Below are positions 1-7,756 of a stretch of 64,000 nt of DNA, one piece after another (within the stretch, counting starts at the first letter, position 1; each line of letters begins with the position of its first letter). Position numbers and translations under genes: made by a program. The notes below the pieces were generated by a model. It made no database searches, was not told the origin of the DNA, and saw only the letters and a program-made list of their open reading frames with translations. Origin of the DNA: VRUE01 sp963716245 (GTDB lineage Bacteria; Actinomycetota; Thermoleophilia; Solirubrobacterales; 70-9); the NCBI GenBank assembly GCA_963716245.1, contig OY970300.1:248001-312000 (forward strand), written 5' to 3'.

Positions 1-609
1 GACGTCGGCCAGCAGCCCGCCTCCGGTGGTCTTTTCGGCGTAGGCGCCCGCCCGCTCGCGCTCCCGCGCGACCCCGGCGGGGACGAAGGGCAGCGCGTAG
101 AGCTGCGCGTGGGTGTGGGGCAGGGAGGCACCCGCACCCGCCCCCTCGTTGACGACCACCTGGACGTAGGCGCGCTCGCCGTGCGCCCGCATGCGCTCCC
201 GCCAGGTTTCGACCGCGGCGGCGAGCTGCTCCTCGCTCAGCTCCGCCATTGCGGTGGCGTGCTCGGGCGCGTTGACGATCACCTCGTGTCCGCCGACCGC
301 GGTCCGCGACGCGAACAGCTCCGGGGCGCTGTCGGGACGCGCCGCGCCGTCCCCGTCGCCCAGCGCGGGGTAGAGGTTGGGCACCACCCGCGTCGTCCAG
401 CCCGGCGTGTCGGGCCCACCGCCGTCCGGCCGCACCGCGTGGACCTCGGGCGGCGTGCGGTCCTCGCGCCCCTCGCAGAACGGACAGCCCTCCGCGCCGG
501 TGTCGTCGCTCGACGCCGAGCGGAACTGGTGCGGACGATCGGCTCGCCCGGGCGCGAGGATCGTCCGCAGCCCGGTCAGCTGGTCGGTGCGAATCTCCGG
601 CGCGCTCAA
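1..609 (-). CDS. galT: galactose-1-phosphate uridylyltransferase, partial (C-terminal part outside window)
   Basis: The visible 203 residues are the N-terminal part of a GalT-type nucleotidylyltransferase, which moves UMP between UDP-glucose and galactose-1-phosphate in the Leloir pathway. The zinc-site motif CPFC lies near residue 41 and a histidine-triad-like HTHAQ near residue 165, in the context LPHTHAQLYALP. I take TTG at 609 as the start because it overlaps the stop of the upstream slipin gene by four bases (TTGA), which suggests translational coupling. The gene runs off the left edge, so its C-terminal domain cannot be checked. A related HIT-superfamily enzyme such as ADP-glucose phosphorylase is the main alternative. 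Confidence 0.8.
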   Translation of the reverse strand, partial: MSAPEIRTDQLTGLRTILAPGRADRPHQFRSASSDDTGAEGCPFCEGREDRTPPEVHAVRPDGGGPDTPGWTTRVVPNLYPALGDGDGAARPDSAPELFASRTAVGGHEVIVNAPEHATAMAELSEEQLAAAVETWRERMRAHGERAYVQVVVNEGAGAGASLPHTHAQLYALPFVPAGVARERERAGAYAEKTTGGGLLADV

Positions 610-1430
610 CTCGGCGACGGGGGCGTCGGCCGCTCGGCCCCGCCGTCCGAGGACCGCTCGGAGCCCTGCGCCCGACCGCCGCCCTGGAGGAACGGCTCCA
701 ACACGTCGAGCGGCAGCGGGAAGACGACCGTCGTGTTCTGGTTGCTGCCGATCTCGAGCAGCGTCTGCAGGTAGCGCAGCTGCAGCGAGGCGGGGTTGGT
801 GCTGATGATGTCGGCCGCGTCGGTGAGCTTCTGCGCCGCCTGGTACTCGCCCTCGGAGTTGATGATCTTGGCGCGGCGCTCGCGCTCGGCCTCGGCTTGG
901 CGCGCCATCGCCCGCTGCATCTGTTCCGGGATCTCGACGTCCTTGATCTCGACCGCGGTGACCTTCACGCCCCATGGCTCGGTCGACTCGTCGATGATCT
1001 TCTGAAGCTCTTCGTTGAGCCGCTCGCGCTCGGCCAGCAGCTGGTCCAGTTCGGCCTTGCCGAGCACCGAGCGCAGCGCCGTCTGGGCGATCTGCGAGGT
1101 GGCGACCAGGTAGTTCTCGACCTCGACGATCGAGCGGTTGGCGTCGACCACGCGGAAGTACGCGACCGCGTTGACGCTGGAGGGCACGTTGTCGCGGGTG
1201 ATCACCTCCTGGGGCGGGATGTTGAGCGTGACCGTGCGCAGGTCGACCCGTTCCATCCGGTCGATCAGCGGGATCAGCAGGATCAGGCCGGGTCCCTTGG
1301 TCGCGATCAGCCGGCCGAGCCGGAAGATCACCCCCCGCTCGTACTCGCGCAGCACGCGCACCGAGGTGCCCAGGGCGATCAGGACGAAGAACCCGAGGAC
1401 CAGAAAGACGACGATCGCTGCTTCCATCAA
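606..1430 (-). CDS. SPFH/Band 7 (slipin, stomatin-like) membrane protein
   Basis: A 274-residue slipin. One N-terminal membrane segment (about residues 4-24) is followed by a Band 7/SPFH domain that opens with VREYERGVIFRLGRL-like sequence (here VLREYERGVIFRLGR, about 27-41) and carries EVENYLVATSQIAQTALR near residue 103. A charged, coiled-coil-prone stretch rich in Glu and Arg spans about 165-195, and the C-terminus is Gly/Ser/Pro-rich. Bacterial slipins form membrane-associated oligomers and usually pair with an NfeD protein. That is so here: the upstream nfeD-like gene ends inside this start with a four-base ATGA overlap. The exact function in bacteria is not settled. Confidence 0.9.
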   Translation of the reverse strand: MMEAAIVVFLVLGFFVLIALGTSVRVLREYERGVIFRLGRLIATKGPGLILLIPLIDRMERVDLRTVTLNIPPQEVITRDNVPSSVNAVAYFRVVDANRSIVEVENYLVATSQIAQTALRSVLGKAELDQLLAERERLNEELQKIIDESTEPWGVKVTAVEIKDVEIPEQMQRAMARQAEAERERRAKIINSEGEYQAAQKLTDAADIISTNPASLQLRYLQTLLEIGSNQNTTVVFPLPLDVLEPFLQGGGRAQGSERSSDGGAERPTPPSPS

Positions 1431-1909
1431 CCTGCTCCTTCCTCGGCGGGGGCGGGGGTCGGCACGGGGCTCACGATCAGGGTGAGGCCCTCGACCGCCT
1501 CGACGGTGACTCTATCTCCCGGGCGCAGCGGCCCGCCGTCGCCGATTAGGCGCGCCCGCCACAGCGCCCCCTCGATCCACACCTGTCCCTCGGGGTCCAG
1601 CGGCGTGCGGGCCTCGGCGCTGGCCCCGATCAGCTCCTCGGTGCCGGTGCGGACCGGCTCGTCGCGATGGGCGGTGAGGACCTTTTGGCCGACGAAGTAG
1701 GACGTGACCAGCGAGAGGACGCCGAGGGTGATCAGGCCAGGGCCGGCCCAGTCGGCGGCGGCGGAATCGGCGTCGGCGGTCAGGGCGACGATGCCGGCGG
1801 CGACCAGGCCCAGCGCGCCGACCGCGGCGAGGGCGCCGCCCGTCGGCAGCAGCAGCTCGGCCAGCAGCAGGGCGAAGGCGACGAGGGCGACGACGACGAA
1901 GACGTCCAT
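1427..1909 (-). CDS. NfeD-like membrane protein, partner of slipin
   Basis: A 160-residue protein with three to four hydrophobic segments in its first 85 residues, then a C-terminal small beta-barrel of NfeD/OB type (about 92-150) with the typical WIEGALWRARLI and GDRVTVEAVEGLTLIVSP strands. The protease domain of long NfeD proteins is absent, so this is the short form (NfeD1b-like). It is the first gene of a pair with the slipin, overlapping it by four bases. Slipin/NfeD pairs are widely conserved and are thought to act in membrane domain organisation or quality control. That role is known of the family and is not shown here. Confidence 0.85.
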   Translation of the reverse strand: MDVFVVVALVAFALLLAELLLPTGGALAAVGALGLVAAGIVALTADADSAAADWAGPGLITLGVLSLVTSYFVGQKVLTAHRDEPVRTGTEELIGASAEARTPLDPEGQVWIEGALWRARLIGDGGPLRPGDRVTVEAVEGLTLIVSPVPTPAPAEEGAG

Positions 1910-1916
1910 GCGTCGA

Positions 1917-2525
1917 TTATCCGCCTTCGCCGCCGCGGCGGAGCGCGTGGCGCTCGACGTCGGCGCGCAGCTCGGCCGCGTCGTCGTAGGGACCCTGTTT
2001 CAGGTAGACGAGCTTGCCGCCGCGGTCGTAGAAGGCGGTGTCGGGCAGGCCGAGCGTCGCGCCGATGCTCTCGACGATCTCCTCGTCGGGGTCGGTGTAG
2101 CTGGGGTAGGGGACCGGCTCTTCGCGGAGGAAGGTCGCCGCGGCGTCGTCGGAGTCCTGGCTGTCGATGCCGAGGAAGGCGACGCGCTCGCCGTACCGGA
2201 CCGCCGCGGCCTGGAAGTAGGGGAACTCGAAGCGGCACGGCCCGCACCACGAGGCCCAGACGTTGACCACGACCGGATGGCCGCGCAGCGAGGCGATCCG
2301 CCGCTCGTAGGCGTCGAGCCCGCCGCTCAGCAGCTCGTTGCCCTGCTCGTAGAGCGCCGCCAGCGGCGGCGGCGCCCCGGCAAGCGCCTTCGCGTAGTCC
2401 GGCGGCTTCCCCTCGTCGCCCTCCGAGGAGCCGCAGCCGGTCGCACCCAGTGCCATCGCGGCCAGCGCGGCGAGGAGCGGGATTACGGCCGTGGAGCGGC
2501 GATAGCGAGCTGAGGGATGACGCAT
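1917..2525 (-). CDS. TlpA/ResA-like thioredoxin-fold lipoprotein
   Basis: About 202 residues. The N-terminus has basic residues, a hydrophobic stretch (VIPLLAALAAMALG) and a lipobox ending ATGC, so it should be a lipoprotein facing the cell exterior. A thioredoxin fold follows with active site WCGPC in the context NVWASWCGPCRFEFPYFQ, and a downstream SYTDPDEEIVESIGATLGLP segment typical of TlpA/ResA. Such proteins keep extracytoplasmic cysteines reduced, for example apocytochrome c, which would fit the ccm genes 8 kb away. I chose ATG at 2525 because it places the signal sequence at the N-terminus. A longer frame open to 2642 would bury it. Confidence 0.85.
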   Translation of the reverse strand: MRHPSARYRRSTAVIPLLAALAAMALGATGCGSSEGDEGKPPDYAKALAGAPPPLAALYEQGNELLSGGLDAYERRIASLRGHPVVVNVWASWCGPCRFEFPYFQAAAVRYGERVAFLGIDSQDSDDAAATFLREEPVPYPSYTDPDEEIVESIGATLGLPDTAFYDRGGKLVYLKQGPYDDAAELRADVERHALRRGGEGG

Positions 2526-2677
2526 CTGGGCTTCCTGTCTACAATACGTACGTCCGGTTCGCCTGTAGCGGACCGCTCGAGATCGCCGGGGGAGGAGCAA
2601 GCTGATCCCGGCACCCTCTCCGAACTTCCCGGCAGCACGCACCGCGCCGCTGCGGGAAAAGAACCCACAGGGCTCCC

Positions 2678-5218
2678 ATGGCCAAGACCAGCGAAGCCGC
2701 CGCCCCGGCGGCAGTTCCCTCAGGCGCCGACATCGAGCGGGCGGCGCAGTTTGCCCGCGAGCCCTTCCTGCTCGACGGCGAGGGGCCCGAGGCGCTCGCC
2801 CCGGGGACCGCGCGCCGACGGGCGCTCGACGCAGCGCTGAAGGAGCTCGACGATGGGGCCGAGCATCCCTCGATCCAGTGGCGCCAGGACTTCTCCCTAC
2901 TACTCGGGCTCGAGCGATTGCTCGCCGACGAGCCGCCGAAGCTGCGCGACGGCGCCGAGCTGAACCCGCACCAGGTCGACGCCCTCTCGGGGACCCTGAC
3001 CGAGCTGATGGCCGAGCAGCAGACGGCCGCCGAAAACGGCGCCGAGCCCGCCCGCGCCGCCGATTCGGCCGAGCCGGGCTCCGGCGAGGAGGAGGCCGCG
3101 GACGACGGCGACGAGGAGCCCGAGGAGCTCGCTCCTGACGAGGAGCCGCAGGACTGGGAGGAAGAGCCCGCGCCCGACGAGGAGGAGGAGCCGCCGGCGG
3201 GCGGCGATGCCGACGACCCGGGCGCCGATCGGCGCTTCTGGTTCGAGCACGCGACCGGCGCCGGCAAGACCGTCGCCGCGGTCGGCTTCATCGACGCCTC
3301 CCGCACCGGCGGCGTGCTGATCCTCACCCACCGCCGCAACCTGGTCGACCAGTTCATCGGCGAGATCTCCGACCGCGGCTACAAGGAGCGGCTGCGGCCG
3401 CCGCTGCTCGGCGACCGCGACGACGCCGAAGGGCCGGTGACGGTCGAGACCTACCAGTGGTTCGTCCGCAACCACAAGAAGATCTCCGACGCCTACTCGA
3501 TCGTCATCTGCGACGAGGCGCACACCGCGCTGGGCGAGAAAACCAGCGCCTGCATCCGCGCCTGGACCGGGCCCGTCTTCATCGGCATGACCGCGACCGG
3601 GGCGCTGATCGCCCGCCACGTCGCCGACCTCTTCCCGACCCAGACCTCGCGCTTCGACCTCGCCCAGGCGGCCCGGCGCGGCGTGATCGCGCCGCTGCGC
3701 TGCATCCGCATCCCGCCCGGCCCCGGCGTCCGGACGATCGCCAAGGTGCCGCTGCGCAAAGGCGAGGTCGACCAGGACTTCGACCAGGAGGAGCTGGCCG
3801 CGCTGCTCGACCAGGAGCCGTTCAACGTCGCGATCGCCGACCTCTACAAGACGCGCTTCAGCAAGGTCCCCGGCGTCCTCTACACCGCCGGGGTCCAGCA
3901 CGCCAAGAACGTCGCCAAAGCGCTGCGCAACGAGGGGATCGTCGCCCGCGCGGTCTCCGGCGAGACGCCGAAGCGCGAACTGGCCGAGATCCTCGCCGGC
4001 TTCGAGCGCGGCGAGGTCGACGTGCTCTGCAACGCGATGTTGCTCGCCGAGGGCTGGAACTCCCCGCGGGCGACGATCTGCATGCACCTGGCGCCGACCG
4101 CCTCGCGGCGGATCTACCAGCAGCGGGTCGGGCGCGTGACGCGCCGGGCGCCGGGCAAGGAGGCCGGGCTGGTGATCGACTTCGTCCACCCCGCGACGAC
4201 CCACGACGAGACGATCGTCACCCTGCACAGCCTGCTCGACCGCGAGGTCTACCGCGGCGGCGCGATCGTCGTCGGCCCGGTGCGGCGCGGCCGCGGCCGG
4301 CGGGTGCGGGTCGAGCGGCGGATCGTCCCCGTCTCCGACGACTCCGAGCGGCGCACCCAGGTGCTCGAACGCGAGCTGTGGCGGATCGCGGTCGAGAGCC
4401 TCGACTATCCGGAGCAGCACGCCTGGGCGGCGCTCGCCGGAGCGCGGGTAAACCCGCAGAACTGGCGCCGGGCGCGCTCGATGCTGCAGAACGACCGCTC
4501 CAAAGAGCTGCGGCGACGCTTCCTGCTGACCTGCGTGCAGCGCAACCGCAACTCCCAGCTGCGGCTGAAAGCGCTCGCCGAGGTCGCCGACCTGCGCGAC
4601 GCCGAGGCCTTCGACGACGCGATCGAGATCGTCGGCACCTGGACCCGCGACGAAAAGCGGGCGGGGACGAAGTGCCTCCTGCAGGCGCTGGTCGACAAGC
4701 GGATCGGCCGCCGCGACCAGGCGCAGGCCTGGGTCTGGCGGCTCGCCTCCTACACCCGCGAGCTGCACGAAGAGTACGCCGTGCAGCGCTGGCCGGAGAC
4801 GAAGCGGCTGCTCGGCCTGCTGGTCAACTCCTCGGGACGGGCGCACGGCCGCAACGCGCGCCGGCTGGTCCACGCGGCGCGCAAACAGGACCGCCGCCTC
4901 GCCGTGGCGCTGCTCGCGGCGTCCGTCTCCCACACGCCCGAAGGCGAGGAGGTGCTGCGCGGCGCGCGGATGCGGATGGCCCGGAAACCGTCGGCGACGG
5001 CGCGCGAACTGCTCCGCAACTTCCCGAAAGGCGGCAAACGACGCCGCAAACGGAAAAAAGGCAAAGAGGGCGGTGGCGAGAACGGCGCCAAACCCCCCAA
5101 GCGAGCGAGGCGGGGCACCAGGTCGCCCCGGAAAGCCGCCGAGAACGGCTCAGAGCCGCAGGTGGACCTCGCCGGCGCCGAGGACGAAGCGCTCGCCGCC
5201 GACACCGCGGACGAGTAG
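2678..5218 (+). CDS. superfamily 2 DEAD/DEAH-type helicase with basic C-terminal tail
   Basis: An 846-residue protein. After a very acidic region (about residues 115-180, runs of Glu/Asp) comes a ResIII-type helicase core: Walker A GAGKT near residue 195, LTHRR motif near 218, Walker B DEAH near 276 and SAT-like motif MTATG near 302. A second RecA domain holds VLYTAGVQHAKN (about 397), EGWNSPRA (motif V, about 462) and QQRVGRVTR (motif VI, about 484). The last ~60 residues are Lys/Arg-rich, suggesting nucleic-acid binding. No nuclease, methylase or recognition domain is seen, so restriction is not indicated. Its last 69 bases overlap birA on the other strand. Confidence 0.85.
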   Translation: MAKTSEAAAPAAVPSGADIERAAQFAREPFLLDGEGPEALAPGTARRRALDAALKELDDGAEHPSIQWRQDFSLLLGLERLLADEPPKLRDGAELNPHQVDALSGTLTELMAEQQTAAENGAEPARAADSAEPGSGEEEAADDGDEEPEELAPDEEPQDWEEEPAPDEEEEPPAGGDADDPGADRRFWFEHATGAGKTVAAVGFIDASRTGGVLILTHRRNLVDQFIGEISDRGYKERLRPPLLGDRDDAEGPVTVETYQWFVRNHKKISDAYSIVICDEAHTALGEKTSACIRAWTGPVFIGMTATGALIARHVADLFPTQTSRFDLAQAARRGVIAPLRCIRIPPGPGVRTIAKVPLRKGEVDQDFDQEELAALLDQEPFNVAIADLYKTRFSKVPGVLYTAGVQHAKNVAKALRNEGIVARAVSGETPKRELAEILAGFERGEVDVLCNAMLLAEGWNSPRATICMHLAPTASRRIYQQRVGRVTRRAPGKEAGLVIDFVHPATTHDETIVTLHSLLDREVYRGGAIVVGPVRRGRGRRVRVERRIVPVSDDSERRTQVLERELWRIAVESLDYPEQHAWAALAGARVNPQNWRRARSMLQNDRSKELRRRFLLTCVQRNRNSQLRLKALAEVADLRDAEAFDDAIEIVGTWTRDEKRAGTKCLLQALVDKRIGRRDQAQAWVWRLASYTRELHEEYAVQRWPETKRLLGLLVNSSGRAHGRNARRLVHAARKQDRRLAVALLAASVSHTPEGEEVLRGARMRMARKPSATARELLRNFPKGGKRRRKRKKGKEGGGENGAKPPKRARRGTRSPRKAAENGSEPQVDLAGAEDEALAADTADE

Positions 5219-6013
5219 GTCCCCCGAGTCGTCGATCCCCTCGGCGACGCCGCTGCCGTCGGCCCAGGACACCTCGCGCCCGCACAGCGCGTCGCGCGCT
5301 CGCCAGGCTGTGAGGATCTCTTCGCGGTCGGCGACCGTCCAGCGGTCGAGGTGACGGCTCAGCGCTTTGGCTGCGGTGAGGGGAGTCGGGAGTCGCCTCG
5401 CCGAGTGCCCATCACCGCCTACGGCGGTGAAATCTTGTGCCGCTTCGCGGCAGGAGTCACCCTGCCGGGGCCGCTTCGCGAGGCATCGTCGAGGCGACTC
5501 CCGACTCCTCCCCTTCGAGCCGAAGAGTGAGACAGCCGGCCACTTCAGGTCGTCGGGGAATTCGTCCGGTGCCACGGTGAGATTCAGTCCTACTCCGATC
5601 ACCGCCCAGCCGTCATCGGACTGGCTGCCGGCGGGATGGGGCGGGGATTGGCCGGGCATCTTGGCCTCGATCAGGATGCCGGCGAGCTTGCGTTCTTCGA
5701 GCCAGACGTCGTTGGGCCACTTGATCGCGCACTCGATCCCGGGGCGCAGCGCCTCGGCTGCGGCGCAGACCGCGAGCGGGACGGAGAGGGGGAGGAGGAG
5801 ATGGCGCTCGTCGAGTGGGCGCAGGATGGCCGAGTAGAGCAGCCCCTTGCCGGCGGGCGCGGTCCAGATCCGGCCTTGGCGGCCGCGGCCGGCGGTCTGC
5901 TCGTCGGCAGTGACGACCGTCCCGTGGGGGGCGCCGGCCTCGACCAGCTCGCGCGCGCGGGCGTTGGTCGAATCGGTCAGGCGATAGTGGCGGTGCGGGG
6001 AGCCGAAGGTCAT
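5150..6013 (-). CDS. birA: biotin--[acetyl-CoA-carboxylase] ligase with an in-frame palindromic insertion
   Basis: A 287-residue biotin protein ligase of the short type without an N-terminal DNA-binding domain. It activates biotin as biotinyl-AMP and attaches it to carboxylase carrier domains. The biotin/ATP loop GRGRQGRIW (about residues 42-50), KWPNDVW (about 98-104), and VIGVGLNL (about 136-143) are intact. The C-terminal cap domain ends LGAGEVHLRL. Between SLFG (about 158) and LTAAKALSRH (about 205) lie roughly 44 residues absent from normal BirA and encoded by an inverted-repeat element. A client is probably the acyl-CoA carboxylase at the right edge of the window. Last gene of the ccm-hem run. 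Confidence 0.9.
   Translation of the reverse strand: MTFGSPHRHYRLTDSTNARARELVEAGAPHGTVVTADEQTAGRGRQGRIWTAPAGKGLLYSAILRPLDERHLLLPLSVPLAVCAAAEALRPGIECAIKWPNDVWLEERKLAGILIEAKMPGQSPPHPAGSQSDDGWAVIGVGLNLTVAPDEFPDDLKWPAVSLFGSKGRSRESPRRCLAKRPRQGDSCREAAQDFTAVGGDGHSARRLPTPLTAAKALSRHLDRWTVADREEILTAWRARDALCGREVSWADGSGVAEGIDDSGDLLVRGVGGERFVLGAGEVHLRL
5382..5508. repeat. inverted-repeat element inserted in frame inside birA
   Basis: Perfect 19-bp arms, GGAGTCGGGAGTCGCCTCG at 5382-5400 and its reverse complement at 5490-5508, enclose about 89 bp that contain further small hairpins, for example CACCGCC/GGCGGTG at 5413-5429. Arms extend imperfectly a few bases outward. The reading frame stays open through the element and adds about 44 residues to BirA. 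It resembles, in behaviour only, the palindromic elements found inside rickettsial genes. No second copy is seen in this window. Confidence 0.75.
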
Positions 6014-6061
6014 TCCGGTGCGCTTTTTGTACCTGTGAGGGACAAAAGGAGCAGCGGAGCG

Positions 6062-7693
6062 TCAGCCGGTGGCGCCAGTGGAATCGGTCACGTCGGCGAG
6101 GAGCGCTTCGACCAGGCCGTCGACGTCGTGGCGCTCGGCCTCGACGTGGACCTCGAGGCCGGCGGCACGGACCGCCTCGCTCGTGATCGGCCCGATCGAG
6201 ACGATCCGGGCACCGCTCGGGAAGCGGTCGCCGAGAGCCTCGGTCAGGTTGCGCGCGGTCGAGGAGGACGTGAAGGTGACGTAGTCGGCCTGCTGCGCGG
6301 CCTCGACCGCCTCGGGGTCGGGCTGCTCGCGCACCGTCTCGTAGAGGGGCACCACGTCAACCTCGGCGCCGCGCTCGCGCAGCGCGTCGGGGAGCACGTC
6401 CCGCGCCTCGGCGGCGCGGGCGAGCAGCACCGGCCTGCCGGCCACGTCGATCTCGTCGAGCGCCTCGACCAGCGCCTCGGCGACGAACCGCTCCGGGACT
6501 ACGTCCGCCGCGATCCCATGCTCCGCGAGGGCTCTCGCCGTGCCGGGCCCTATCGCGGCGATCGTCGTGCCGCCGTGCCCCGACTCACCCGCGGCGGCCG
6601 TTCCTCCCTCCTCTGCCTGCTTCCCTTCCGTTCCACCGCCCAGTGCGCGCGCATCGAGGCCGGCGTCGCCAAGCGCCTCGAACAGCAGGTGCGCCCCGTT
6701 GGGGCTGGTGACGCAGATCAGCGCGTAGTCGCCGATCCGCTCGACCGCGCGGCGCACCTCGTCGCTCTCGATCCGCGGCTCGATCCGGATCGCCGGCAGC
6801 TCGACCGCCTGCGCGCCGAGCCCGCGCAGCGTCGCCGCCAGACCGCTGGCCTGCGCCCTCGCCCGAGTGACGACGACGCGGCGGCCGTGCAGCGGACGCC
6901 GCTCGAGCCAGGCCAGCTCATCGCGGCGCTCGACCACCGGTCCGACCACGATCAGCGCCGGGGCGCCGATGCCCTCGCGCTCGACCGCCTCGGCGAGCGT
7001 GCCGAGCGTCGCGACGACGGTGCGCTGGCCGTCCATCGTGCCCCGCTCGACCGCCGCGGCCGGCTCGTCGCCGTCGCGTCCCGCCGCGATCAGCGCCGCC
7101 GCGTTCTCGGTCAGCCTCCTCACGCCCATGTAGAAGACGAGGGTGCCGGGGAAGCGGGCGAGCGCCTCCCAGTCGAGCGCCGTCTCGGCCTTCTCGGGAT
7201 CCTCGTGCCCGGTCACGAAGGCGACCGCGGAGGCGTCGTCGCGATGGGTGACCGGGATCCCCGCGTACGCGCTCGCCGCCACTCCCGCGGTGACGCCGGG
7301 CACGACCTCGAACTCGACGCCCGCGGCTCGCAGCGCTTCCCCCTCCTCACCACCGCGCCCGAACACGAACGGATCCCCGCCCTTCAGCCGCACGACGCTC
7401 TTGCCTTCGCGCGCCGCCTCGACCAACCGCTCGTTGGTCTCCCCCTGTGGGACCGACGTGCCGGGGGTTAGCGGACCATATGGGTACATAGTCCCCGGCA
7501 CGTCCGGGGGGGCCTTGCCGACGTAGACGAGCTCGGCGTCGGCGCGGGCTCCGGCGAGCGCGCCGGGCGGAATCAGACGGTCGTGGAATATCGTGTCGGC
7601 GGAGGCGATCAGCTCCAACGAGCGCGCCGTCATCAGGCCGGGGTCGCCCGGCCCGGCCCCGACCAAGTAGACGACCCCCGGCCGCGCGCTCAC
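6062..7693 (-). CDS. cobA-hemD: uroporphyrinogen-III C-methyltransferase / uroporphyrinogen-III synthase fusion
   Basis: A 543-residue bifunctional protein starting with GTG at 7693. Residues about 1-255 are an SAM-dependent uroporphyrinogen III methyltransferase: VYLVGAGPGDPGL at the N-terminus, VRLKGGDPFVFGRGGEE, VPGVTAG, and TLVFYMGV. Residues about 265-535 are a HemD domain with its hinged two-lobed pattern (GRRVVVTRARAQ, ICVTSPNGA, AAIGPGTARAL, FTSSSTARN). Together they take hydroxymethylbilane's product to uroporphyrinogen III and on toward precorrin-2. The methyltransferase half carries about 14 extra residues after VYVGK, encoded by a palindrome at 7455-7504, and the HemD half has a ~25-residue Gly/Glu-rich linker. 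Lies directly after hemC in the operon. Confidence 0.93.
   Translation of the reverse strand: MSARPGVVYLVGAGPGDPGLMTARSLELIASADTIFHDRLIPPGALAGARADAELVYVGKAPPDVPGTMYPYGPLTPGTSVPQGETNERLVEAAREGKSVVRLKGGDPFVFGRGGEEGEALRAAGVEFEVVPGVTAGVAASAYAGIPVTHRDDASAVAFVTGHEDPEKAETALDWEALARFPGTLVFYMGVRRLTENAAALIAAGRDGDEPAAAVERGTMDGQRTVVATLGTLAEAVEREGIGAPALIVVGPVVERRDELAWLERRPLHGRRVVVTRARAQASGLAATLRGLGAQAVELPAIRIEPRIESDEVRRAVERIGDYALICVTSPNGAHLLFEALGDAGLDARALGGGTEGKQAEEGGTAAAGESGHGGTTIAAIGPGTARALAEHGIAADVVPERFVAEALVEALDEIDVAGRPVLLARAAEARDVLPDALRERGAEVDVVPLYETVREQPDPEAVEAAQQADYVTFTSSSTARNLTEALGDRFPSGARIVSIGPITSEAVRAAGLEVHVEAERHDVDGLVEALLADVTDSTGATG
7455..7504. repeat. 44-bp palindromic repeat, in frame inside cobA
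   Basis: Perfect 12-bp arms GACGTGCCGGGG (7455-7466) and CCCCGGCACGTC (7493-7504) flank an AT-richer centre with CCATATGG. The inner unit, GTGCC to GGCAC at 7458-7501, is exactly 44 bp, the same as the repeats at 7712-7755, 31948-31991, 60584-60627 and 61526-61569. It encodes about 14 residues (around TMYPYGPLTPG) that normal CobA lacks. Confidence 0.7.
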
Positions 7694-7710
7694 GACGACT
7701 CCCCCGTCGG

Positions 7711-7756
7711 CGTGCCTGAGCTTGACCGCCTATATAGAGGCCTAACCTCAGGCACG
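7711..7756. repeat. 44-bp palindromic repeat overlapping the hemC stop codon
   Basis: Arms CGTGCCTGAG (7711-7720) and CTCAGGCACG (7747-7756) are perfect over 10 bp. The centre contains CTTGACC, CTATATAG and CCTAAC. The inner unit from GTGCC to GGCAC is 44 bp. The hemC stop codon (TGA, 7748-7750) lies in the right arm and the cobA start is 18 bp beyond the other end. It has no T-tract, so a terminator role inside an operon is doubtful. Confidence 0.75.

Noticed and set aside
2536..2550. TACAAT before the helicase gene as its promoter
   Set aside because: It is about 130 bases upstream, lacks a -35 and overlaps the start region of the divergent lipoprotein gene, so it cannot be assigned.
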